NCBI GenBank assembly: GCA_933228675.1
Contig: OW121742.1
Location: 39,655,255-39,719,254 of the forward strand
Source: Stomorhina lunata
Lineage: Eukaryota; Arthropoda; Insecta; Diptera; Rhiniidae
DNA length: 64,000 bases
Direction of reading: 5' to 3'
Of the stretch, positions 37,856 to 49,374 are shown one piece after another. The notes below the pieces were generated by a model, which had not been told where the DNA came from, ran no database searches, and saw nothing but the letters and a program-made list of their open reading frames with translations. The stretch's first letter is position 1. Every line of letters starts with the position of its first letter. A program made the translations under genes and the position numbers.

Positions 37856-39400
37856 AGGTCTCAGCTGTAATATACCGTAGCGTTTAAAATCTAATTTAAA
37901 TTTTTATTCTAAAAACATGTATATAAAGAAGAACATTTTTCATTTTTCCATGAATATCCAGCTGCATTATTACCACATAATAATCAAATAATATGTTAAC
38001 AGAACTGTAAAAGATTGCTATTAATTTAATTGTAATTATATGTGAAAGCGCATAGAGAAAGGGACCTTTTTTATTTTACATGTAAAAAGTACATCCATTA
38101 ATAAAAAAATTTACTTTAATTAAATTTCAAGATTCTAACTTTTCTCATTTTTAATAATTTATATTCGACCCTCTTTTAGGAATTCTCGAAACAAACATAA
38201 ACAAAAAACATTTACCCCCTAATTCGTAAACGAATTATATATAGAATTATCGTAGGAATTTTATATTGAAATTTTGATTTAAAAGTTTGTTATAGCGTTA
38301 TTTTTCATTTAAGAATTAGTGGGTTTATGTTTAACAAGATATGTAAATTTTTACAAGATATTATTTTATGTCAAATGATTTCAGCCTTTTGCAGCTCTGG
38401 TAGCTACTTACATAAACATACACGCATTAAAAGGATATAGAAGATTATGTGTATGTATTTCTGTTTGTGTAAAAATAAAGTACTACAGTTCCACTAAAAA
38501 TATGTACATAAGAAGTTCATTTAACAAAAGGATAATACTTATCCTCCTTGTGTTACATAAACCGCTGTTTGCTTTTAAAATTTTTAAAATGTTAAAGATT
38601 ACGACACACGAGTTTGGGGGTGTGTGTCTGTATAAAAAGTGAGCACTTTAGTATTTTCTATTCAAATTACATAACTCATCTATGTATGTGAGAAGCTTTT
38701 AAAAACTTTTTTTCTTCAAAACAAGGTCAAAGGTTCAAGGATTTTTACATAAGAAAAGCTCCCATAAAATTATGTGTGTATGTAAAGCAGATTCTGTACA
38801 GCACATGTAGAGCAAATAAAAGAGTAAATCTTTAGTTCTCTTTTTTTTCTACTTTTTCTCTTTAAGGTTTATGGCAACGATGACATAACAGAACAAATAC
38901 CACTAAATATACTTATGAATGTATTTAAACAGTTGTTGTATAACAATTTCTGTGTAAAGGAATTTCCTGTATTTTCTTCCTAGAATCATCTTGTGGGTGT
39001 ATGTGTGTGAAAAATAGAGGGCGGAAGAAAAAATGTAAGGTAGGAAGCTACATTTTCCTTCCTTTAATGTTGCTAGGAAATTCTTTTTGTTTAAACACTT
39101 TTTTGTGTTTTTTTTTGTCATTTTGTACAATTATTTTGTTTGCTTAAGAAAATTTTAGACTGCGAGTCGTCAGTTTTATCTTTCTTATGATTTTTTTATT
39201 TATATGAAATATTGTACGTGTGGAATGTAATGGATGTGATATTTATAATAGGCAGAAGAAACTACATTCAATGAAAGGAAAAAGTTAGAAATTGTTAGCA
39301 AAAGACTTTTTTATCTTTTCCACTTAAGCAAACATGGATATATTTAATTTCAAATAATTTATATTATATACCCACAACTACATATCTAGTTTTTATTATT
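37856..39400. other. Non-satellite spacer between arrays C and D
   Basis: Unique-looking AT-rich DNA with several ATGTGTGTATGT-like runs (38430-39010). No coding exon or structured element could be supported. Confidence 0.4.
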
Positions 39401-39404
39401 GAAG

Positions 39405-41985
39405 CTAAAAAATTTTCGGTATAAAATTTTTGGTATAAAATTTTTTTATAGAAAATTTTCGGTATAAAATTTTTTATAGAAAATTTTCGATATAAAATTT
39501 TTTATAGAAAATTTTTGGTATAAAATTTTTTATAGAAAATTTTTGGTATAAAAGTTTTATAGAAAATTTTCGGTATAAAATTTTTTATAGAAAATTTTCG
39601 GTTTAAAATTTTTGATAAAAAATTTTCGGTATAAAATTTTTAATAGAAAATTTTCACTATAAAATTTTTTAACGAAAATTTTCGCTAGAAAATTTTCGGT
39701 ATAGAAAATTTTCGGTATGAAATTTTTTATATAAAATTTTCGATATAAAATTTTTTATAGAAAATTTTCGGTATAAAATTTTTTATAGAAATTTTCGGTA
39801 CAAAATTTTTTATAGAAAATTTTCGGGAAAAAATTTTATATAGAAAATTTTCGGTATAAATTTTTTTTAAAAGTTTCAGTATAAATTTTTTTATAGAAAA
39901 TTTTGGGTATAAAATTTTTTATAGAAACTTTTTTTGGCATAGACATTTTTCCATAGAAATTTTCAGGTATAAAATTTTTTGTAGAAAATTTTCGGTATAA
40001 AATTTTTTAAAGAAAATTTCCAGTATAAAATTTTTTATAGAAAATTTTCGGTATAAAATTTTTTATAGAAAATTTTCGGGATAAAATTTTTGGAATAAAA
40101 TGTTCTTTATAAAATTTTTTATAGAAAATGTTAGGTATAAAATTTTTAATTTGAATTTTTCGGTTTAAAATTTTTGATGAAAAAATTTCGGTATGAAATT
40201 TTTTATAGAAAATTTAACTATAAAATTTTTTAACGAAAATTTTCGCTAGAAAATTTTCCGTATACATTTTTTTAATGAAAATTTTCGGTATAAAATTTTT
40301 TATAGAAAATTTTCGATATAAAATTTTTTATAGAAAATTTTTGGTATAAAATTTTTTATAGAAAATTTTCGGTATACAATTTTTTATAGAAAACGTTCGG
40401 TAAAAAATTTTTATAAAAAATTTTATAACTAAAAATGTTTATAACTAGAAATTTCTATAGAAAATTTTTCGTCAGAAAAAAATTATAGAAAATTTTTAGT
40501 TAAAAAAAATTTCTATAGAAAATTTTTATAAAAATTTTTTGTTATAAAAATTTTTCTATAGAAACTTTTTCTATTGAAAATTTTTCGATAAAAAAATGTT
40601 TCTATAGAAAATTTTTCGATAAAAAAATTTTTCTATAGAATATTTTTCTATAAAAAAATTTTTCTATAGAAAATTTTCGATAAAAAAATTTTTTTATAGA
40701 AAATTTTTCGTTAAAAAAATTTTTCTATAGAATATTTTTCTATAAAAAAATTTTTCTATAGAAAATTTTTCGATAAAAAAATTTTTCTATAGAAAATTTT
40801 TCGATAAAAAAAATTTTTCTATAGAAAATTTTTCGATAAAAAAATTTTTCTATAGAAAAGTTTTCAATAAAAAAAATTTTTTATAGAAAAGTTTTCAATA
40901 AAAAATTTTTTTTATAGAAAATTTTTCGATAAAAAAATTTTTCTATAGAAAATTTTTCGATAAAAAAATTTTTCTATAGAAAATTTTTCGATACAAGATT
41001 TTTCTATAGAAAATTTTTCGTTAACTTTTTTTTATAGACAATTTTTCTTTAAAAAATGTTTGGTATAAAATTTTTATAAAAAATTTTCGGTATAAAATTT
41101 TTATAAAAAATTTTCGGTATAAAATTTTTATAAAATATTTTCGGTATAAAATATTTTTTATAAAAAATTTCAGTACAAAATTTTTTATACAAATTTTCGG
41201 TATAATTTTTTTGTAATAGAAAATTTTTAAATTAAAAAAAAAAAATTTCGGTTAAAAAATTTTTTTATAGAAAATTTTTCGGTCAAAAAATTTTTCTATA
41301 GAAAATTTTTCGTTAAAAAATATTTTCTATAGAAAATTTTTATAAAAATTTTTCGTTTTAAAAATTTTTCTATAGAAAATTGTTCGTTATAAAAATTTTT
41401 CTACAGAAAAAAAAAATTTTTTCTATGGAAAATTATTCGTCAAACAAATTTTTTCATAGAAAAATTTTCTATAGAAAATTTTTCGTTATAAAAATTTTTC
41501 GTTATAAAAATTTTTCTATTGAAAATTTTTCTATAGAAAACTTTTCGTTATAACAATTTTTCTATAGAAAATTTTTCGTTATAAAAATTTTTCTATAGAA
41601 AATTTTTCGTTAAAAAAATTTTTCTATAGAAAATTTTTCGTTAAAAAAATTTTTCTATAGAAAATTTTTCGTTAAAAAAATTTTTCTATAGAAAATTTTT
41701 CGTTAAAAAAGTTTTTCTATAGAAAATTTTTCGTTAAAAAAATTTTTCTATAGAAAATTTTTCGTTAAAAAAATTTTTCTGCAGAAAATTTTTCGTTAAA
41801 AAAATTTTTCTATAGAAAATTTTTCGTTATAAAAATTTTTGTATAAAAAATTTATCGTTATACAAATTTTTCTATAAAAAATTTTTCGTTATACAAATTT
41901 TTCTATAAAAAATTTTTCGTTATAAAAATTTGTCTATAAAAATTTTTTCGTTATAAAATTCAGTATAGAAAATTTTCGTCAAAAA
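39405..41985. repeat. Satellite array D, successive CGGTATA, CGATAAA and CGTTAAA linker blocks
   Basis: 39405-40430 has units of AAAATTTTCGGTATAAAATT plus TTTTATAGAA. 40440-41030 switches to a TTTTTCGATAAAAAAATTTT linker. 41050-41220 returns to GGTATA. 41240-41985 uses TTTTTCGTTAAAAAAATTTT with TTCTATAG. The blocks are homogeneous inside and change abruptly at the borders. Unit length is 27-31 bp. Confidence 0.92.
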
Positions 41986-41989
41986 AAAG

Positions 41990-42760
41990 TTTTTTTTAAC
42001 TTATCTAAAAATGTTGCCCTCAAAAATATCACGTGCTTTAATTTCAACAAGAAAATTTGTACAAATATTTATTTAACAAAACCAACATTAATATAATTAT
42101 TTCTAATTTTTAATTCATAGAATATTTGCTTTAGTAAACGTCACTGCTAATTCATGTGAATAAAACTCGTAACATTTAATTTCTTTGTTATCAGACATTT
42201 CGCAATAATTCCTTTACGTATGAGTATTATTTCTAATAATAAATTATTTATATCAATCATACGCATCAGCAAACAATGAATTAAGCAAGGATTCAACACA
42301 CACACACAAACCCTCACAAACATTTAAACTGTTTTATAAAAATAAAATTGTTTAAACTTTTAAGAATTAATGATTTTACATTAAGAATAAAAATGTTTAA
42401 GATAAAATTCACAAAAAAAGAAGAAACACCTCTAAAGAGTAAAACAAACATAACAAGAGAACTTGTGTTTTTGCTTAAATAATTAGAGTCAAAGAGAGCG
42501 TAAAGAGAAGTTGTAGTCGAATCGATAGTAGAGGTTTTTGTATACAACAAAGAGGGTATGATGATGATGATGAGTAATAACTGTAAAACCAGACAAACAC
42601 ACACACACTAGAAACAACCACATACATTCGAATGAGTTACTTAACATTATTTTAGTATGAGGGTAAAAATCTAGAAAAGCTGCACAAAATTCTGTCATTT
42701 AGTTGTTCAAAGAGAACGAAATTCAGTGGATGACGAAAAATTTCAGAAAACTTATTGTTC
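41990..42760. other. Spacer upstream of the putative first exon
   Basis: Contains CACACACACA runs at 42297 and 42597 and a GATGATGATGATGATGAG run at 42559. It may hold a promoter for the exon ending at 43348. Open frames here are low-complexity and not supported. Confidence 0.35.
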
Positions 42761-42769
42761 GACAGTTGT

Positions 42770-43348
42770 TTCAGTGTCAGTCAAGTTGAACGCAAAAGAA
42801 ATTTTTAAATTTAATTAAATATTAAAAAAAAAAGTTTATAACATAATAAATAAATAAAGAAATTATAAAACAAATTTTTTGGTAATTACAACTAATAAAT
42901 AAAATATTTATAATTAAAACATAAAAAATCAATAACCACCTTTTTCAAAAGACTTAAAACAACAACATTTTCTCTTTTTTCTATAAAAAATTTATGACAT
43001 ATTTCTTATATTTTGTATTAAAACAAAAAATAAAGAATTAAAAAAACTGATATATAGAACAACAACCGCATTAAACCTACCTACAGCAAACAAAAAAAAA
43101 CAGAAAACAAAAATAATTGTAAACCAAAAGTGCAATAAACTTAGAGTTAACATTTCAGAAAATAGAAACTGAAACAAAAAACCTACAACAACAACGACGA
43201 CGAGTACTATTTTTAAGCCTTTGACACCTTAAAATTGTGTGTTTTGTTCAAATACTTACTGTGACAACGACTACAACAAATATTTTTGTTAGTTCCAAGT
43301 AAACCCCCCGAAACTACGAAAAAGAACTAGACCGACCAACAACTTAAG
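42770..43348 (+). promoter_or_regulatory. Candidate promoter and untranslated first exon of an unseen gene
   Basis: An initiator-like TCAGTC lies near 42776 (GTTTCAGTGTCAGTCAAGTT). It is followed by ~570 bp of CAACAACAA/CGACGACGA-rich sequence without a long open frame, typical of fly 5' UTRs, ending in a strong splice donor, CTTAAG|GTGAGT (GT at 43349-43350). No matching acceptor or coding exon was identified in the window, so the gene itself would lie to the right with a long first intron. Inference only. Confidence 0.4.
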
Positions 43349-43692
43349 GTGAGTTAGTGAGAGACTTAGTAGAAAGTGCATTCACATGTTGGGAAAATGA
43401 AAAGGAATTGAATGAAAAAAAAATGTTTAAACTGCACGAGAAATTCAACATATTTACATGTCAAACTTACATATGGTCAAACATATTTATTTACATTCAT
43501 ACATTACATGTGCAAAAATCTAAAGTCATACATTCCACAGTGGTTTTCAAAAACTTTTTTTCTAACAAAAAATTGTATATCTTTTGTATTTAAAGAGATA
43601 TCTTAATGAAATTTTACAGAAATTGAGCTGAGAAAAAATTTTGTAAATCTTTTTGTATAATACGGAAATTAGACCCAATTTGAATATACATA

Positions 43693-43908
43693 TCGCACTT
43701 GTTCAACAAGAGGGTATTAACTCAAAATTTTTAAATGTTAACTTTTTATAAGAAATTGATGTGTAGTGGTCTTATCTACCCATTGTAAAAATCTGACATT
43801 ATTTTCACTATAATTTCGCCAAAAAACTACAGTAAAATAAAATAGTTTTTTGACTCTACTGAAAATTTTTAAATTTTGAGTTAATACCCTCTTGTTGATC
43901 AAGTGTGA
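43693..43908. mobile_element. Hairpin MITE with TA duplication (216 bp)
   Basis: The ends are TCGCACTTGTTCAACAAGAG and, inverted, TCACACTTGATCAACAAGAG. The arms continue through GGTATTAACTCAAAATTTTT for ~45 bp, and each end abuts TA (43691-43692, 43909-43910). It is non-coding and probably mobilised by a Tc1/mariner transposase. Confidence 0.78.
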
Positions 43909-43984
43909 TACGTAAATTTAAATGAAATTTTACAGTTTTATGAAAAAAAAACAATTTACGATATAGTATAGTTAGTCAACCCAA

Positions 43985-44262
43985 CTATATGATCAAAGGC
44001 TCTATAATATAAAGATGGTCGTTTTTAAAAATCCCAAAAAAAGAGAGTAAGCGGTGTACTCTCTTTTTTATACTCTAATTTGAAAACAAAGAATGGTGAC
44101 GATTATCCAGTGAGAGTAAGCTAAGGCACACACACGGCTCATGAAATGTATATTTGTTTGTGCGTTTATGTGTTTTTCATTGTTCTTAAGCCACTTTAAT
44201 TTTACATTTGACATAATGTTTAGAGTGCAATATCTTTATATTATAGTCTTTGAACCAACAAC
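43985..44262. repeat. Inverted-repeat segment with internal hairpin
   Basis: Outer arms: ATCAAAGGCTCTATAATATA and, inverted, TATATTATAGTCTTTGAACC (~44235-44260). Inside, AAAAAAAGAGAGTA and TACTCTCTTTTTT (44036-44071) form a second perfect stem around a 7-base loop. It may be another MITE; its ends are not defined. Confidence 0.5.
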
Positions 44263-44564
44263 ATACAATTATGATAGTATACACTTAGGTTAAATATGTG
44301 TCGGTTGCAAAGGTCAAAGGTTCATGGTTTGTCATTTTGAATTTCTTTTTGTGCTCACATAAAACTTATTTAAGAAAAATTATCAGAATTTGTTTTCTAT
44401 CTGAATAGCCTTGAGCGTTCGATTTGACACCTTTAGACTTGTGCTATATCAAGGCGCATGACTATTGGAAAAACAGCGCAAAGTTCAAAGCACTGAAAGC
44501 TAATATTAAAGAATTTTAATTTAATAAACATGAAATCATCTTAAAAATTGAATTATATAGGCTG

Positions 44565-45172
44565 TTCTATTGACTTACTAAAAATATTGAACAGGTATTT
44601 GGTACTTTTTTCAATTTCGGGGGGAAAACGGGTAAAAAAGGGTTAACATTTAGTTATAATTTTAATCCTTTTTACCCATCTCATAAAGTAAATTGAATAG
44701 AAACCAAATGTTTACTTCATTTTTAATAAAATATACCGAATTCATATGGAACTTTTTTAAAATTAGGGGATAAAAAGGGGAAAAATTGATAGTGCTATAT
44801 TAAAGTAGTAGGTATGGAAACAAAATTTAAAATATGCAGTAATTGGTACTTTTTGGGAAAAAAAAGGCCGAGCAGAACCAATAATGTGTGAAAAATATTT
44901 CTGGTACTTTTTTTTTCACTTAACACTTTTTTTCACAAAATTTAAATTGCGTTTTTATCAGCTAAAAAAAATATGCACTAATTGGTACTTTTTGGGAAAA
45001 AAGGCCGACAAATATTTCTAGTACTTTTGTTTCACTTTTGAACAAATGAACTTAGAAACCAAAAGTGTACCGCAAATTTATACTTTATTAAATAAAATAT
45101 ATGAAAAGTTTAAAATTTGTCTCGAAATGCTTATCATAAACTCCGAGCAAGGCTCTATGCTCCACTGGGAGT
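44565..45172 (-). mobile_element. Dispersed repeat family 4, partial copy
   Basis: Carries the family blocks GGTACTTTTTTCAATTTCGG, AAAAAGGGGAAAAATTG, GGCCGAGCAGAACCAATA and the terminal block CTCGAAATGCTTATCATAAA followed by CTCCGAGCAAGGCTC. It lacks the internal 135-bp tandem repeats of the copies at 51.97-56.8 kb. Confidence 0.7.
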
Positions 45173-45239
45173 CAAGAATAACAGAAGAAGAAGAAGGTTC
45201 GTTAAATTAGTTAAAGTTTTTTTATTTGTTATAATATAG

Positions 45240-45790
45240 TCCTATTTTAGCTCGATACATTTATTCCAGCGATTTTCCAAGTTGTTTATCCCATCCTAAA
45301 TGTAATTTTCCGGAAGTTCTGAAAAATATTCCGTGTCGTCGTTGATTCCCCTCGTTGTTTAAGAGATAATAGTTTGAGGGAGCCAAATCGGGCGAAAAGT
45401 AGGGATACGTCAGTAATTGAAAGCGAAAGTCATTGATCATAACAGCGGTTGCGATGCTATTGTGCACCTCATTTTTTTTGCAAAATCAATATTTTTGCTC
45501 GCTTCATCTGTGGCCGTTTTGAAGCTATTTCAGTCTTCAATCGCTCCAATAATTCGAGGTAGTTCATGAAAAGTTTGCCATGACAATCCCACAAAATCGA
45601 CACCATAATCTTTCCCACCCATCCGTCGACCGCTTCGAAGAACTCGTGCCGGATTCATTTCATTGCCGGGAACTCATTCTGTTTCTGGTGTATAATAGTG
45701 GATCCAGGTTTCATTAAAGTAAAGAAGCATTGCATTCATTTTTCTAAATTATATGTTTTTTTTTTTTATATCAAATCCGAAAGCTCTTTA
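45240..45790 (-). pseudogene. Mariner transposase relic, DD34D type, C-terminal half
   Basis: On the minus strand, frames give LYFNETWIHYYTPETE (first catalytic region; the usual Asp of DETWIHYYTPE is Asn), then HNSIATAVMINDFRFQLLTY, and YFSPDLAPSNYYLL. The last should read SPDLAPSDY, so the third catalytic Asp is also Asn. The second Asp region is missing. The wording fits the classic DD34D mariners and not the DD41D copies nearby. Multiple frame breaks; dead. Confidence 0.75.
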
Positions 45791-46278
45791 AGAAAGAAAT
45801 TTCATTCCGTTTAAGTTATCTCGCATTACTTTCGGGAAAACATCGAAATGACTCATTAAATCTACGTTTTGAGCGCTACGTGCTATATAACGGATATTTT
45901 AAAATTTTAAGAGGTTTGGCAGTGAAAAGGGGACATATACATTCATAAAATGGGTTAATGAATTTGAAAAACAACCCAGCAAAACTTTGGTAATGGCAAG
46001 TACTCTGATAACTGGTTACCTTGTAACGACAACAACATACCATCCGAATAAATAATACGTTATTACAGAAGTACTTATTTGTAATTAAGATGGTAATTTA
46101 AACTGAATGGCCCCGGTTCAAATCCCACCAAGGACAACAATTTTTTTTAGTTTTTTTTTTATTAAAAGAGTCTTTTTAAATGATTTTTGAATTTTAAGAA
46201 CTTAAATATTATCTTCTGTAAAAAAAATTTGTAAAACTAACTCACGTTAATGAAAAAATACCATCATGAGTCAATTTT

Positions 46279-46727
46279 GATTATGTAGGGGATGTTGAAT
46301 ACCAAACACGATTCTAATTGGTGTTAACTTGGTAAGCGCAGCTTATCTGGGTCATCCTTCATCTCAATTGTGGACACACACCTCCTCATGGTATCACCCG
46401 GGGAGCTAGTTTAACACCCATTAATATTGTGAGTTAACATGTTCCGAGAGTTGTCCCATAAGATCGATAAAAATGGGTTAGGATTACGGGCTAGTAACCC
46501 TCTCTTGAAAAAAAATAAAATGAAGAGGATAAAATTAGAATTGAAATGTCCCACTACCTAATGTTAGAGGAGGATGTCCGAAACTTCGATAGAAAGACCA
46601 AGTAGAGGAACATTTTTCAAAGCTTGGCCTATAAAATTGGAGAATATTCGCACAAGATCGAAATCCATGGAATTCTAAAATATGCTCGGACTTTGATCTT
46701 AACAGGTTGTAACATTTAAGTAAGTAA
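46279..46727 (+). mobile_element. LINE-like 5'-truncated insertion (449 bp)
   Basis: Flanked by GAGTCAATTTT (46268-46278) and GAGTCAATCTT (46728-46738), an 11-bp duplication with one change. The uninterrupted sequence is seen in the sister copy at 27537. It ends TTTAAGTAAGTAA, a short tandem tail as in some non-LTR elements. Its 3' part (AGACCAAGTAGAGGAA and neighbours) matches the sequence downstream of the reverse transcriptase relic at 14.4 kb. Confidence 0.7.
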
Positions 46728-46960
46728 GAGTCAATCTTATGTAAAAACTTATACAAAAAAGAAGATTTAAATTGTTTAAGTTTTAAAATAATTTTAAAAA
46801 AGTTTTAAAATAATTACAAAAAATCGTATAAAAATATTTTTCCAAAAATTACAACAAAGCAAAAAAAAAGCAGGGAAAAACAAAGTTATTTTCACATGAT
46901 TTTGGATCTAAAAATAAAAATTGTTTATATTAATTATAAGCTGCTAAGTTTTCAACATAT

Positions 46961-47030
46961 GAAGTAACTCAGTGGAAGAGTCTCTGCCTAGCAGTCGGAG
47001 GGTCTGGGTTCGAGCCCCCATGGGATCATA
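46961..47030 (+). repeat. tRNA-like module inside repeat family 3
   Basis: A-box-like TAACTCAGTGGAAGAGTC and B-box-like GGGTTCGAGCCCCC are spaced as in a tRNA. CTCTG pairs with CGGAG around a loop where the anticodon arm would be. The acceptor ends do not pair, so it is not called a functional tRNA gene. Confidence 0.6.
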
Positions 47031-47279
47031 AAAAAAGTTTTGTATTTCGTTTAAAAATATATGTTTTTAATAAAACAACAACAAAAAAGTTGTTGCGGTT
47101 GTTGTTGTTGCTTTCAAATTGCTTACCCAAGTCATTACTTTTCTGCAATTGGTAAGTACTTGCCTCCAATGACATCCCCATGTTAATGTAATGACTTAAA
47201 CAGCGAATGAGTAAGTAGTTCGTGTTCAATAGTTTAACTGTTTAACTCATTATTGGGTAATGAAAAGTTTTACTGGGAA

Positions 47280-48088
47280 ATTAATGATTCTAAATAATGT
47301 ATATGTTTTTAGCCCACTTAACGATATACAGTTTGTTAAATTCGAAAGAGTAGTTACAGAGATATGTTTAAATTCTGAAAAAAGCGCTTTTCAGACAAGA
47401 TTAAGTATTATTTTAAAAGCATAACAAAAAGTTCAATACTCCAATGATAACATGTTGAAAATTCATAAAAAACTCGTCAAGACTGTGAATTTTTTTATAT
47501 TTGTGATTTTTTGATTTGTCCATTGTAATGCGGCCACCACCTTTGCATATATAATTCTTAGAGAATTTCCTTTAAAAAATGTTTTTTCCACTTTTTTGAT
47601 TGAATCATACTTAAATTTGTATGATTCAATCAAAAGTGCTAGCTAACAAAGTGGACAAAAGTATGCAACGCCACGGCTATATTTTAGTTATATTTCTTTC
47701 AGGCCGTGATGCATCGATTGTGCGGGTGGGTTTCGGTTTCAATATTTTTACTTCTGTTTTTGAGTTAAAAATAGGTGTAGTAAAGTTATTGGTGTAATAC
47801 TTTAAAATTATTGAATTTTCTGATCTTTATTAGTATGTATATTATTAAAACAGGGCGAGTAAATTATTTCCATTATATTTTTATCTCATTCCACTGTGCA
47901 TACAAGAACATATACATAAGTACATTCCCATGCATAAATATTTTACATAGGAATTAATGTTTACATAAAATTTTACAGATGAAAGTATTTATGAACAAAG
48001 CGAGTAAATATTTGATGATAAAATTCTTTCTCTCGGTAGATGTTATGTCAAAATAAAAAAAAAACTTTTACATAAATGTCTCAAAATA
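47280..48088. other. Spacer with one strong hairpin
   Basis: At 47599-47636, TTGATTGAATCATAC and GTATGATTCAATCAA form a 15-bp perfect stem with an 8-base loop, flanked further out by CCACTTTT and AAAGTGG. Otherwise featureless AT-rich sequence. Confidence 0.5.
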
Positions 48089-49372
48089 ATGGTTGTTTTT
48101 TTTTAGAGGTATAGAACTTCGAATTGAAATAAAACACAAGAAAATCGTTTTAATGTCCATCAATTTGGCTTTATTGGAAGGATAATTTTATGCCATTAAT
48201 GTTTAAATATGATTTCGGGCATGTGGCCGCCGCGGCTGGCTCGAATAAATCTAATTCTACAGGTCCAATTTTCAACTACTTTTTCGAGCATATAGGGCCG
48301 TATGTTGGCAATAACTCCACGAATGTTGGCTTCCAAGTCCCCTAACGTTTCTGGTTTGTTGGCGTAGACGAGCGACTTCACATATCCCCAAAGAAAATAA
48401 TCCAGTGGTGTCAAATCGCACGGTCCATTCCGCGAAATTATGCGCTCATCGAATGTTTCCTTCAATAAATCAATTGTGACGTGCGCTGTGTGGCATGTAG
48501 CGCCGTCTTGTTGGAACCACAACTCATCCACATTCATGCCATCCAATTGGGAAACAAAATAGTCGGTTATCATGGCTCTATACCGGTCTCCATTTATGGT
48601 AACTGACTCTCCAGCATTATTTCGGAAGAAGTATGGCCCAATGACTCCACCAGCCCATAGAGCACACTAAACAGTCAGTTTTTGTGGATGTAATGGCGTC
48701 TCAAGGGTCTCATGTGGATTCTCTTCACTCCAAATGCGGCAATTTTGCTTGTTGACGTAGCCATTCAACCAAAAATGAGCCTCATCACTTAACAAAATTT
48801 TGCGATGAAAATCCGCATCGAGATCAATCTCATTTTCGGCCCATACACCAAAATCACGACGCATTGCATGGTCTCGCGGCTTTAATTCTTGCACAAGCTG
48901 GATCTTGTAAGGTCGCAAGCCAAGATCTTTGCGCAAAATCTTCCATAAAGTTGATGGACAAAGCTCCAATTGCTGTGCACGGAGGCGAATCGATTCATTC
49001 GAGTCCTCTTCAACACTTTGCTCTACAGCGGCAATTATTTCTTCGGTGCGCACTGTTCGACGTCGCTGCGTGTGCGTATTATCACATAGAGTAAACGTAG
49101 TGCGAAAACGATTCATGGTTAACCGAATTAATTGCTCTGATGGACGATTATGTCGACCATAAAATGGACGGAGCTTGCGGTAAACTTCGCGAACAGAACC
49201 ATTATTTTCGAAATAAATTTGCACGATTTGCAAGCGTTGTTCTTTTGTCAAACTGTTCATGATGAAATGGCAAACCAAACTAAATATTAATCACTTGACA
49301 GCTGACAAAATGGCCGCCAGTTAAAAAAGTGATGCCAACTTAAAGTTCTATACCTCAATAAAAAACACCCGA
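48089..49372 (-). mobile_element. Rosa-like (DD41D-family) mariner, copy 1
   Basis: A 1284-bp element bounded by TA at 48087-48088 and 49373-49374. The 5' end (right) reads TCGGGTGTTTTTTATTGAGG inward, and the 3' end (left) reads ATGGTTGTTTTTTTTTAGAG inward. Both are followed by TATAGAACTT, giving ~28-bp imperfect terminal inverted repeats. It is ~90% or more identical by eye to copy 2 at 55505-56797. Confidence 0.93.
48196..49260 (-). pseudogene. Mariner transposase, broken by one nonsense codon and a 21-nt deletion
   Basis: The likely start is ATG at 49260 (an upstream TTG lies in frame). The N-terminal half has two helix-turn-helix regions (EQRLQIVQIYFENNGSVREV, then SIRLRAQQLELCPSTLWKIL). 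Catalytic motifs follow: LSDEAHFW (first Asp), LWFQQDGATCHTAH (second Asp) and CDLTPLDYFLWGYVK (third Asp). A TAG at 48669-48667 replaces a Trp codon (KLTV-W-CALWAGG in the sister copy); the frame stays open on both sides. Seven residues (VNWLPRS in copy 2) are missing before CDLTPLD, shortening the second-to-third Asp spacing from 41 to 34. The C-terminal end is RASRGGHMPEIIFKH. The deletion and stop make it inactive. Confidence 0.9.
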
Positions 49373-49374
49373 TA

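Larger units (their letters stand above)
45975..47276 (+). mobile_element. Dispersed repeat family 3, copy 2 (carrying a 449-bp insertion)
   Basis: The ends CCCAGCAAAACTTTGGTAAT and ATGAAAAGTTTTACTGGG form an imperfect inverted repeat. It has B-box-like GGTTCAAATCC at ~46104 and a tRNA-like module at 46961-47030. A separate insertion splits the element at 46279-46727; without it the copy is ~840 bp and aligns with 27250-27875. Confidence 0.72.

Noticed and set aside
42314..42698. Minus-strand frames of 69-96 residues
   Set aside because: Driven by GTGTGT and ATC microsatellites, with no recognisable domain.
46961..47030. Functional tRNA gene
   Set aside because: Acceptor ends do not pair, the anticodon loop is the wrong size, and it lies within a dispersed repeat.
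48864..49162. Plus-strand frames over mariner copy 1, and the matching antisense frames at 55783-56013 and 55992-56294
   Set aside because: They are antisense shadows of the transposase, which carries the recognisable helix-turn-helix and catalytic motifs.
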